NCBI GenBank assembly: GCA_023101725.1 | Contig: JALJCO010012648.1 | Coordinates: forward strand, 124,001 to 188,000 | Source of the DNA: Atherinomorus stipes | Lineage: Eukaryota > Chordata > Actinopteri > Atheriniformes > Atherinidae | DNA length: 64,000 nt | Direction: 5' to 3' | In this document: in pieces, positions 55,036 through 64,000 of the stretch | How the letters are laid out: each line of letters begins with the position of its first letter | How positions within the stretch are numbered: position 1 is the stretch's first letter | The notes under the pieces: model-generated | What the model saw: the letters and a program-made list of their open reading frames with translations, nothing else | The model's database searches: none | Told to the model about the DNA's origin: nothing | Position numbers and translations under genes: made by a program

Positions 55036-56370
55036 TGTGTAGGATGTGATTTGACTTAATAATGTTGGGGGCATTTGAGTGCAGAAGAGCTGCAGCCGAT
55101 GGGAGAATTATTGAGGCCACCAGTGTGACAGTGTGACTCATATTTTTTTAAATTCCCTTTTGAGCTTTATTTATGCATTATTTAAGGAAGCAGTGCGTGA
55201 TATAGTGACCCACTACAGAAGAGACTATTTTTAACCGCAATTACTCCCACCCTCACCTCGTGGTACAGACGTACAGAGAGCACTGGAGACGAATTTCTTT
55301 TTAAATAAGCATTTATTGCACACTCTCATACCTGCAGCATGCCTGCTAGCTTTCGACCCCCGTCTCCTCAGCCCAGCCGCCCCTTCACATGATCAGCAGA
55401 CAATATCTCAGTTGTAATGGAGTGTGGGAGGTGGCACCTCTTTCCCTTTCTCCTCTTCCTATTCCTTGGCTCAGTTTGAGGAGGCTGACAGACTCTACAG
55501 TGCATCATATCACTGCTTACACATTGACAGCTCCCCACAAGCACACCTACACACAAAACAACAGATAACACACCATTTTCTGCCCTAATATAGCTGCTCT
55601 CCTGCCTTACACTTAAAGTCTGGAATAAGCAACAAGTGCACCAAAGTAGTCATTAATTCTCCCTCCAAATAAGGTGAAGACGGTGCATCGCGTGGAAGCG
55701 GCCTGCGTGCAAGAAAATGAGTCGTCCTGCTTCTATTTAAAGTCCGTCCCTCACCTTCCCTCCTCCCCTTCCATCCCAACGTGCAACCGGCCTTTCTGAA
55801 ACAATCAGGTGGACATGAGACGATAAGGATTAAGAGGCAATCACAACCCCAAGGGAGCTCTTATCGGTCAAATTAGTGCGTTAATGGTTTCAAGGTCAGG
55901 TCTCGATGCTTTTAAGAGACAAGTCACGCTTTTAACACCCCCACCAGTTCTCTGTATGTAAGAGGAGCTCAAGCTTCAAAGTGTCGCCCCGTCTGTGGAA
56001 GGAGTGTGTTGTCTCAGTGGGTAAAAGAGGGCAGGGACCGGTGGTGCATTCATCTAAATTAAATAAAGACTTCTATGCATTTGATATAATTTTTGTTAAA
56101 CTTTGGATTCAATTCCTGATTCGTACATAAACAGCTGAGACAGAATTGCTTTGCCTGATATACTTTTCCATCTAAGTCAAATTATATTACTTCCGTGTGC
56201 TCTCTCAGAGGTTGCAGCTCCATTGAAAACCACTGATGAGAAAGCTCATATAAATACATGTAATAAATGTAATTAAATGAAAAAGAAGAAACCAAAATCA
56301 ATATTTCCAAAGACTGAAAAGGAAACTCCAAAGTAAGGACTATGAGCATGCAATGAGCCCATGCAAGGCT
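55036..56370. other. repeat-poor non-coding interval
   Basis: No transposon ends or gene recognised. Possible host unique DNA. Confidence 0.4.
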
Positions 56371-56374
56371 TTAA

Positions 56375-56879
56375 AGGTGCAGTGTGAAAAAAAAAAAAAA
56401 TCAAAGATCAGTGGCAGAGAAATGCCACAAAATTCAAAACTGTGTTTTTATTGACTGTGTAATCATTTCACTAGAATAGCTGTTTCGTACTTATTTTCTT
56501 AGAATGAGTCATTTATATCTACTTCCTGGGGATGCACATACATGTAGGCTGCCATATTTGTGCGACCATTTTTACTACAGTGTCTCTGATTGGACAAAAC
56601 AATGTGAGTGAAGTGAGAATGTGAGCTTTAAAACTGCTGTGCCAGCTTTGTTTAATGGGAGTCAGAGACTATTTGGGATAAATAATACCTCAAAATACAT
56701 TAGAAGTAGTTACCTGTAGTACAATCATAGTTACACCTGAGACCACTGGATCCACTCACAGATGAAAACATCTTTATGTCTGGGAGAATTTTGGCCACCT
56801 TGCATACCACTTTGCATGTGAAGTCATTACAGTACCCATCTTTACCACCAGATGTCAGTAATTCTTCCACACTGTACCT
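56375..56879 (-). mobile_element. TTAA-flanked MITE, copy C
   Basis: TTAA (56371-56374), then AGGTGCAGTGTGAA, and at the far end CACTGTACCT, then TTAA (56880-56883). It is the inverted relative of 28295-28829, sharing TGCCAGCTTTGTTTAATGGG and TGAGACCACTGGATCCACTC with copies A and B. Confidence 0.8.
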
Positions 56880-56903
56880 TTAAAGGACAGTAAGAAGATT
56901 TAA

Positions 56904-58318
56904 CCCTCATACCTCCCTAAGAAAAAGTTATGTTAAGCTTCTTAAGGGCACACACTGGCCAATGTCTGTTAATGACCTGTAAATATTATCTAAAAATTAA
57001 AAGTTGACATTTTCTTTAATGGCTGTCATCACAGACTTCTGGCCTATATCATCAATATCAAAAAATCAATGAGTTTTAAAATTTTATCCCTTTAAATTCC
57101 ACTTTGCATACACGGTGCTCCAACTTCCAAAAACTGAAAATGGGGTTAAAATAAATGTGATTAATGCAAAAACATTTTTTTTGTGTGCAGGATTATCAAA
57201 GCCCTGGAGTATTTAAAAAAGGTATAAAAAGGTTTTTGATGCATCTTTACATTTTGTGTTACAGTGTTTTTTTGTTTTTTTTTTAAAGTTACGTTAAGCT
57301 TCTTAAGGGCACAGACTGGCCAATGGCCTGTAAATACTATCTAAAAATTAAAAGTTGAATTTTTTTTCATGGCTGTCATCACCATCACCCCCCCCCCCCC
57401 CCCAAAAAAAAAAAAAAAAAAATCAATGAATTTCAAAATTGTAACCCTTAAGCTCCAGTTTGTGCACACAATGTTCCCATTGCCTAAAACTGAAAAGTGG
57501 GTTAAAAAAAGTTTAAAAATAGCCTGTCGGTGGCAGGCTATTATTAGGTATATAGAGCAGACCTAAACATAGATTATAGCAACCACAATAAAAAAAGCTC
57601 AATGGGAAGTTGTTTCAAGATAAAATGCAAAAAAATGTGGGAAAAATCCCAGCTTGAACAGGAATGTCAGTGCATTATAGAGAGGGAACTAAATTCCCTG
57701 CAAAAGACTGCCCTAAATAATTAGCTGTTTTTTAAGCATGTGATCTGACTGATCAAAATGCTTGAAAAAAAAAAACAAACTCCAAAATTACAAATTTGAG
57801 ACCCTTTCACGCTCAAATAACCTCACATGAAAGAAAAAAGATTTTTTACTTCATTGGATGTGTTCAGCATTTTTGAGTTTTTGAAGGACACTGATTTGGT
57901 GAAATAACATTGAAGTCTATGGGTTTTTTCATCACTAAGGTAAAAAGTGGGGACCCTTTTTGAGTAAATGGTGTCATGTCATGGAAAACAGTTCAAACTA
58001 CATCATTGAAGTGTAGAGCAAGTGTGTGAAGCGAAAAAAATTTTATCCTAAAAATTTATTCTGAAATGGCATTTGATTATAGAAAGGTCATTTTCAATGC
58101 AAGTCAATGTGGCACGGATTGGCACTAAGGAGGAAATGAGGTGTATTTTAGTTAGAGACCTTAGAAAAAGAGTTAGGCAACTCATCTTCTATAATATCAC
58201 GAGTCAAACAAAAATACACACCTTGACCAAGTTTTATGCTATTTGCAATTGTAGAAAAAAAGTTACAACATAAAAGGTCACTCACTACCCCTTCAGAAAG
58301 CTTAAGAAGCTATGAGGG
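56904..58318. mobile_element. piggyBac-like non-autonomous element
   Basis: TTAA (56900-56903) then CCCTCATA, and TATGAGGG then TTAA (58319-58322): perfect 8-bp inverted ends beginning CCC with a TTAA duplication, as in piggyBac elements. Subterminal AAGCTTCTTAAG words also pair. An internal direct duplication joins about 56930-57240 and 57285-57545 (AAGCTTCTTAAGGGCACA, GGCCTGTAAAT, ATGGCTGTCATCAC). Poly(C)/poly(A) at 57387-57422. No transposase. Confidence 0.7.
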
Positions 58319-58559
58319 TTAAGAATCAATACAAAATCATGACAATGTCACATTAAGACAACTGAAGATGTCCTCATGAAAATTCACTACCTTTACTACC
58401 ATGAACATCACATATTATCCAGTTTTGTTATCGATACATTTTAAAGGCATTATTTTAAACTCCCATTCTTAAAATAAAGAATCTTTCCGCAAAATGTAAA
58501 AATGAGTAGAAAGTAGTTCCAAGTGATGTTTACCATCGTGTAGCTCCTCTTCTTTTAAC
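58319..58559. other. non-coding spacer
   Basis: Nothing recognised. Confidence 0.5.
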
Positions 58560-59640
58560 TACTGTCTTTAAACATCTGGAAAGTGTTGCTGGAGTTTTAG
58601 GAGAGGATTGTTGTCCCGTTCTGGTCTGATGCAGGATTCTGGCTGCTCAACAGTCCTGGACCTGGTTGCTGGATTTCTGCTTTCATGATGCTCCAAATGT
58701 TTTCTGTTCATGGAAGATCTGGACTGCAGGCAGACCAGTTCAGCAGCTGGACTCTGGACTGCAGGCAGACCAGTTCAGCAGCTGGACTCTGGACTGCAGG
58801 CAGACCAGTTCAGCAGCTGGACTCTGGACTGCAGGCAGACCAGTTCAGCAGTCAAACCAGTTTAGCAGCCGGACTCTGGACTGCAGGCGGACCAGTTCAG
58901 CAGCCAGACCAGTTCAGCAGTCAAACCAGTTAAGCAGCCGGACTCTGGACTGCAGGCGGACTAGTTCAGCAGCTGGACTCTGGACTGCAGGCAGACCAGT
59001 TCAGCAGCTGGTCTCTGGACTGCAGGCAGACCAGTTCAGCAGCTGGTCTCTGGACTGCAGGCAGACCAGTTCAGCAGCTGGTCTCTGGACTGCAGGCAGA
59101 CCAGTTCAGCAGCCGGATTCTTCTCCTGTTTCCATGCTGCTGTGATGGATCCAGTATGTGGTCCAGGTCTTGCTGGAACCTGCAGGTCTTCCCTGAAAGC
59201 GACGTTATGATGGAGCAGATGTTGCTCTAAAACCTTCATGTACTTTCCAGCATTGATGGAGCTTCACAGATACGTATGGAAGCTGCCGTCACCATAGCAA
59301 CCCCATCCCATCAGAGATGCAGCTTTTTAACTGTCCACTGATAACAAGCTGGATGCTCCCGACCCTCTTTAGTCTGGAGGACACGGCCTCCATGCTTTCC
59401 AGAAACATCCTCACATCTTCATCATCTGACCACAGATCAGTTTCCTCTTTGCCTCAGAGCCTCAGAGAAGACGGATGCTGGTGTTTCTGGATCCTGGTCA
59501 CATATGGCTTCTTCTCTGCATGACAAAGCTTTAACCTGCATTTGTGCATTTCAGGGTGAACTGTGTTCACAGACAGATTTCTGAAAGTCTTCCTGAGTCC
59601 ATACAGTGGTTTCCACTAGAAAATCATGTCTGCATTTAAT
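58560..59640 (-). pseudogene. Tc1-like transposase pseudogene with an expanded catalytic segment
   Basis: Read on the minus strand: TDLWSDDEDVRMFLESMEAV (the WSDE block with the first catalytic Asp), then MKVLEQHLLHHNVAFREDLQ, PARPGPHTGSITAAWKQEKN (the QQDN.PH block, aspartate lost), then LLNWSACSPE (normally LNWPACSPDLSPIE) repeated in the minisatellite. After the array come NIWSIMKAEIQQPGPG and CIRPERDNNPLLKLQQHFPD. The order matches a Tc1 transposase, with many frameshifts. Confidence 0.75.
58721..59116. repeat. 35-bp minisatellite derived from a transposase codon block
   Basis: About 11 units of a 35-bp repeat, GGACTGCAGGCAGACCAGTT followed by CAGCAGCTGGACTCT, with some shortened units near 58850-58960. 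On the minus strand each unit encodes LNWSACSPES in one frame, equivalent to the conserved segment before the final catalytic glutamate of Tc1 transposases. Confidence 0.9.
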
Positions 59641-59779
59641 GCAGAAGATCACCAGCCTCCAGTTTTCATCTTCAACCTTGTCCCATACATACAGAGATAC
59701 CTTCATGTCGAGGAGCATTTTTTAAAAACTTTCAAACAAATGAAGCAATGTCTTTGAGCTAATTTCAGGCAGCTACAGG

Positions 59780-59895
59780 CATCTTTTCTGCAGGTACAGT
59801 AGATGATCTCGTTAGTGAAAACACCTGTTTTACATGTACAGCAGATCCACAAACATGGCCGGAGTTTTACTTGGCTGCCTGATTTTCCACCTCTG
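59780..59895. mobile_element. one-ended hAT MITE fragment
   Basis: GATTTTCCACCTCTG and the preceding ACATGGCCGGAGTTTTACTT match the right end of the MITE at 20554-20748. The left terminus was not found. Confidence 0.55.
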
Positions 59896-60624
59896 TTGTT
59901 CAGGATTCACTCCAACTCACTAAATAACCTGCATGCACAAGGATTCTTGCAGGGTTGACCCCTCAGCACGTTAAATAATGGTATTAAAAATAATAGTACT
60001 ATACAGTAGCATTGTTCTGGCTTAGTCTGTATTCTACCTGCATACATGTTTGTCTATGTTCAACCAGCAATATCAACAGTGGTATTAAGTGGAAGGCGGC
60101 AATGATAAGCCTTTATGACACCCAGCTCTACTTTCCACTTTTTATTTGCATTTGTCTAATTATTTTAGGAGCTGTGGTTGTGGTTAACTCTCAGCCCGTT
60201 CCTCTGTCTGTTTCAGTTTTTTTTTCTGTCCTGACTACACACCAGGTCTCAGTTTCACATTACACCTGTTCATGCCTGTTTACTTCCCTCAGTAAATCGT
60301 TATTCCTCCTGGCTCATCCTGTATCTGTCCTGCTGGTTTGTTTTTCTATGGAAATCATTGGCTGCTCCTGCAGCACTTTTAGTTTCTTGCTTTAGTTCAA
60401 TAAGTTATAGAAGTTTACTTTTTAGCCCTTTGCTCGCTGATAATCTTGAATTTTCACACTACACAATGGTTGTGACAATCATGGGAGGGTCTCTGTCTCA
60501 AGCAGATGAGTTTATATGTCAGGATTTGGTTGTGAGTGATGTAGGATGGAGGATAGATGGACAGATGGATTACAGTCTCATCAGCAGTCATGACAGCTTT
60601 AGTCCATTTTGGTGAAAGAGAGCT
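59896..60624. other. non-coding interval
   Basis: A 127-codon plus frame at 60012-60395 is rich in hydrophobic residues but matches nothing known. It is not called as a gene. Confidence 0.4.
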
Positions 60625-60870
60625 TATGACTCCCTGGTCCACCCATATTCCAATCCTCACCTACAGTCATAAGATTTGAGTGGTGACTGAAAGAATAAGA
60701 TGTACAGATACAAGCAGCTGAAAACATGAGGTTAGGAGCTTCCAGAGGGAGTTCAGAGTGGGTCAGCAGCTTTTCTAAAAGTTACATGAGGTGGTTTGGG
60801 CAGTTTAACAACCCAGAACATACTGGAACATCCTAGAATCCCAGGAGAAGCTGATAATAACAGCTGAGAA
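60625..60870 (+). pseudogene. LINE C-terminal fragment
   Basis: ATGACTCCCTGGTCCACCC, TACAAGCAGCTGAAAACATG, TTCCAGAGGGAGTTCAGAGT, GGTGGTTTGGGCA and ATCCCAGGAGAAGCTG occur in the order of a common fish LINE (RTE/Rex-like) 3' coding end, heavily mutated. The assignment is from remembered family sequence. Confidence 0.5.
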
Positions 60871-60929
60871 ATTCCACTAAACCAGGAAGCCGGTAAAAGG
60901 AACTGAGTTTGAGACTAAAAGCTGAGACA

Positions 60930-61060
60930 TTAAGTTGGTGCCATGACATTTCAGACCATTAAAAATGAGAAATAAAACCGTAAACTGGATCCTGTAATGG
61001 ACTTGAAGCTAGTGTAGAAGTCAAAGGCGCACTGCTGCATTTTGTACAGCTTGTAAGAAA
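60930..61060 (-). pseudogene. LINE C-terminal fragment
   Basis: The minus strand encodes a LHWL.V.YRIQF.VLFLIFNG-like segment. It is equivalent to LYWLPVHQRIDFKVLLLVYK in the L2 at 32.4-32.9 kb, preceded by an NAAV motif. Confidence 0.55.
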
Positions 61061-61248
61061 CAACATGATGATGACAACCATGAGGCTTGCATGAATGGAT
61101 CTGTGGTCCAAAACAAAACAACTAAACTCTTCAACATGGGTTTACACAGTTACACAATCCACCGTTCAACTCCAGCATGTGCCGCTCCATGATGATAAGC
61201 AGGTTTGTGCTTTACACAAGGAAAACATGAGAGACCTGATCACTGATT

Positions 61249-61276
61249 CAGACAGACAGACAGACAGACAGACAGA
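61249..61276. repeat. (GACA)n microsatellite
   Basis: Seven GACA units adjoin the GGAT block. Confidence 0.95.
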
Positions 61277-61282
61277 GACAGA

Positions 61283-61432
61283 AGGATGGATAACTGATGA
61301 ATGGATGGATGAAGGATGGATAACTGATGAATGGATGGATGAAGGATGGATAGATGGATGGATGATGGACGGAGGGTTGGATGATGATGGATGAATGGAC
61401 AGATCCATGATGATGGATGAATGGACGGATGA

Positions 61433-61464
<32 letters not shown>

Positions 61465-61626
61465 ATGGATGGATGGATGGATGGATGGATAAACAGATGG
61501 ATGGATGGATAGATGATGATGGATGGATGGATTATGATGGATAAATGGATAGATGTTCAGATGGATTGATGGACAGAGACAGATGGATAAACAAATTGAT
61601 GAATGATGGATGGATGGATGGATGGA

Positions 61627-61664
<38 letters not shown>

Positions 61665-62203
61665 TGAATGGACAAATGTTCAGATGGATGATGGATGAAT
61701 GGACGGATGTTTGGTTGGATGGATGATGATGGATGAATGGACATGTTGAGATGGATGGATGGATGTTCGGATGGATGTATGGATGAATGGATGGATGTTC
61801 GGGTGGATGGATGGAGGAATGGATGGATGGATGATGATGGATAAATGGATAGATGTTCAGATGGATTGATGGACAGAGACAGATGGATAAACAAGTTGAT
61901 GAATGATGGATAGATGGATGGGGATGATGATGATGATGATGATGATGGATGAATGGACAAATGTTCAGATGGATGATGGATGAATGGACGGATGTTTGGT
62001 TGGATGGATGATGATGGATGAATGGACATGTTGAGATGGATGGATGGATGTTCGGATGGATGTATGGATGAATGGATGGATGTTCGGGTGGATGGATGGA
62101 GGAATGGATGGATGGATGATGATGGATAAATGGATAGATGTTCAGATGGATTGATGGACAGAGACAGATGGATAAACAAGTTGATGAATGATGGATAGAT
62201 GGA

Positions 62204-62241
<38 letters not shown>

Positions 62242-62592
62242 TGAATGGACAAATGTTCAGATGGATGATGGATGAATGGATGGATGTTTGGGTGGATGGA
62301 TGGATGGATGGATGGATGGATGGATGGATGGATGGATGGATGGATGGATGGATGGATGGATGGATGGATGGATGGATGGAGGAACAGATGGATGGATAGA
62401 TGGATGGATTATAGATGATGGATATAGTTTGACGTATGGATGAATGGATGGATGATGGATAAATGGATGGATGTTCGGGGGGGATGGATGGAGGAATGGA
62501 TGGATTGATGATGATGGATGAATGGACGGATGTTTGGGTGGATGGATGGATAGATGGAGGAACAGATGGATGGATAGATGGATGATGATGGA
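61283..62592. repeat. GGAT/GATG satellite with higher-order period of about 285-300 bp
   Basis: Mostly GGAT tetramers with GAT runs (61629-61662, 61925-61946 and 62208-62240). A longer unit starting AGATGTTCAGATGGATTGAT recurs at 61551, 61851 and 62136. This gives a long His/Pro/Ser/Ile frame on the minus strand which is an artefact. Confidence 0.95.
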
Positions 62593-63770
62593 TTATTTCC
62601 ATCATTTCAGTCTTCAGTAGAACCTGCATCAGTAGCGGAGCTGTCTCTCTGACCATGCACGTCCTGCACTGCACGCATGGCACCAAGTCTTGTGGTTGAC
62701 GCTTTAGGAACCATTTAGGTGACTGAAACTACGTAATAGTTTGAACAGTGGCCCTGATCATTACGTATTTGCAAAGTTTGAGTTGCTCAACAACATTTGA
62801 CATCATCAGTCAGTTTTTTCAGCGTTTTGTCAGCTTTTCTACGTCATACTACTGATGATGTCTTTGGCATGACCATGGAGTGTCACTAGGTTCATCACTT
62901 AAATAATCCCTTTAACACAACAGACAGTCCCTGCGTCCTCACTAGTTCTTTAAGATATTTAATGTTGCTAGATGTGACAGGATCATTCAGCAAACAAGGT
63001 CACAACTCTCTTTCCACTGGATAATAAATCCTTCAGCAGCAACTGAGGATTATTTATATTTCATTTCAATCTGGATATTGCATGCAATATTGCACACACA
63101 GCCACATGTTTTACACTCACACATAAGCTGTTGTGCTGCATATTTTCACGCATTTTCACTGTTCGGAGTTCCAATCACAGCCTATACCTGCCTGCCTGAC
63201 CCAGTTTGGGGATGAAATGTCAGGCAGTGTGACAGGAGCGGGTGAATATTATGCTTGTGGAGCAAATGTGGCAACCAAGGCCTGCGGGAGAGAAAGACAG
63301 AGAGCCAGGCAGAGAAATATTAAGGGGAAAATAAAATGATTGTGACAGCAGAAAATGGCAGCGAGCTTCAACATGGTGCTTATGGATTTATTTGCCTTGT
63401 TTGGTGGGAGAGGAAATAGAGAGATTGTGTATTACCTCAAATCTCGGAATGACATTTTGTCACCTCTTAGTCATCACTCTGTCTCGTCAGGTCTGGCTCG
63501 CACGAGACCAACGTTGTGTAATATTGTAACACTCGCTGCTCTGTGTGATACCTGCCATGGGAAACTGCTGACTAGGCATTTTTGCCATGTAATTTCCTGC
63601 AGTTTCTAAAAGCACCTCCTCAAAAGCTCCCAACAGCTTGTGTTGAAGCAAATTTCCCATTTATTTCTATAAATATTTATTTTTCTTTATCATCTTCCAA
63701 GGTTTAACCAATCCATCCCAGATGTCCTCCATGCAGTTAAACAGACAGAAAACGATTTTAAATGATTCTT
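62593..63770. other. repeat-poor non-coding interval
   Basis: No gene or transposon ends recognised. It lies between two GGAT arrays. Confidence 0.4.
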
Positions 63771-63775
63771 AAAAG

Positions 63776-63995
63776 ATGGATGGATGGATGGATGGAAGAA
63801 CGGACGGATGGACAGATGGATGGATGAATGGATGGATGGAATATAGATAGTTGGATGAATAAATGAATGAAAGAATGAAGGATTAATGGATGGATGGATG
63901 GATGGATGGATGGATGGACGGACAGACGGATGAATGAGAGATGCTGAATGATAGACAGTTGGATGGATGGATAATGGATGGATGATAGCTGGATG
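63776..63995. repeat. GGAT microsatellite
   Basis: GGAT tetramers with interruptions, extending to the window end. Confidence 0.95.
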
Positions 63996-64000
63996 AATAG

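Noticed and set aside
58721..59116. CRISPR array
   Set aside because: Units are contiguous 35-bp tandem repeats with no unique spacers, in a eukaryotic transposon pseudogene.
60012..60395. 127-codon hydrophobic plus-strand frame as a membrane protein
   Set aside because: T-rich composition explains the hydrophobicity; no start context, conserved motif or neighbouring exon supports it.
61532..62686. 384-codon minus-strand frame of His, Pro, Ser and Ile
   Set aside because: Translation of GGAT satellite; no non-repeat coding sequence.

Overview
This is eukaryotic, intron/intergenic-type DNA, almost certainly from a teleost fish. It has no operon-like gene packing, is A+T rich, and is dominated by transposable elements of kinds typical of ray-finned fishes. 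These include L2-type LINEs with an esterase ORF1, other APE-type LINEs, Tc1-like elements, many short hAT elements with 8-bp target duplications, TTAA-flanked elements, fold-back elements, tRNA-derived SINEs, and long micro- and minisatellites. No rRNA gene, CRISPR array or conventional multi-exon host gene was recognised.

The one long open reading frame is on the minus strand at 24521-27652 (1043 codons). It joins the C-terminal part of a HIPK-like protein kinase, with the glycine loop and VAIK lysine absent and DFG changed to DSS, to about 25 copies of an acidic 11-residue repeat. Basic NLS-like modules follow, and then a C-terminal SGNH-hydrolase-like domain whose Ser, Asn, Asp and His are all still present. 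It is the most unusual object in the window.

Layout. 0.6-1.7 kb: a 19-bp minisatellite. 1.9-9.7 kb: a tRNA-like repeat, then a DNA-element mosaic containing a hAT element with a near-perfect duplication, then a Rex/CR1-type LINE fragment split by a DNA element. 11-12.4 kb: unclassified, possibly LTR-like. 14.5-16.2 kb and 40.4-40.8 kb: homopolymer-rich sequence that looks like poor consensus rather than biology. 16.2-20.8 kb: a TTAA element, a THAP-carrying fold-back with a SINE inserted, and a hAT MITE. 21.2-24.1 kb: pieces of a two-ORF LINE, with a templated-insertion-like junction. 24.5-27.7 kb: the kinase/hydrolase fusion. 28.3-31.2 kb: a TTAA MITE, an L2 piece split by a solo-LTR-like element, and a fold-back. 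32.0-38.6 kb: one L2 LINE broken by a hAT MITE and by a larger hAT that itself holds a TTAA element. 39.4-42.8 kb: a MITE and a tandem repeat of about 66 bp. 44.9-45.6 kb: a fold-back. 47.7-50.2 kb: a hAT element with an exact duplication, a TTAGGG-bearing fish repeat and a second tRNA-like repeat. 50.7-54.5 kb: a Tc1 element with two nested insertions, followed by a hAT. 56.4-59.6 kb: a TTAA MITE, a piggyBac-like element, and a Tc1 pseudogene whose catalytic segment has grown into a 35-bp minisatellite. 60.6-64 kb: LINE scraps and long GGAT arrays.

Target-site duplications and interruption of one element by another give a relative insertion order in several places. Family names come from motif recognition in the sequence, not from database searches, and many element ends are approximate. 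Intervals without recognisable repeats (about 45.6-47.6, 55.1-56.3 and 62.7-63.7 kb) are the places where host regulatory sequence could lie, but nothing in them can be proved from sequence alone.
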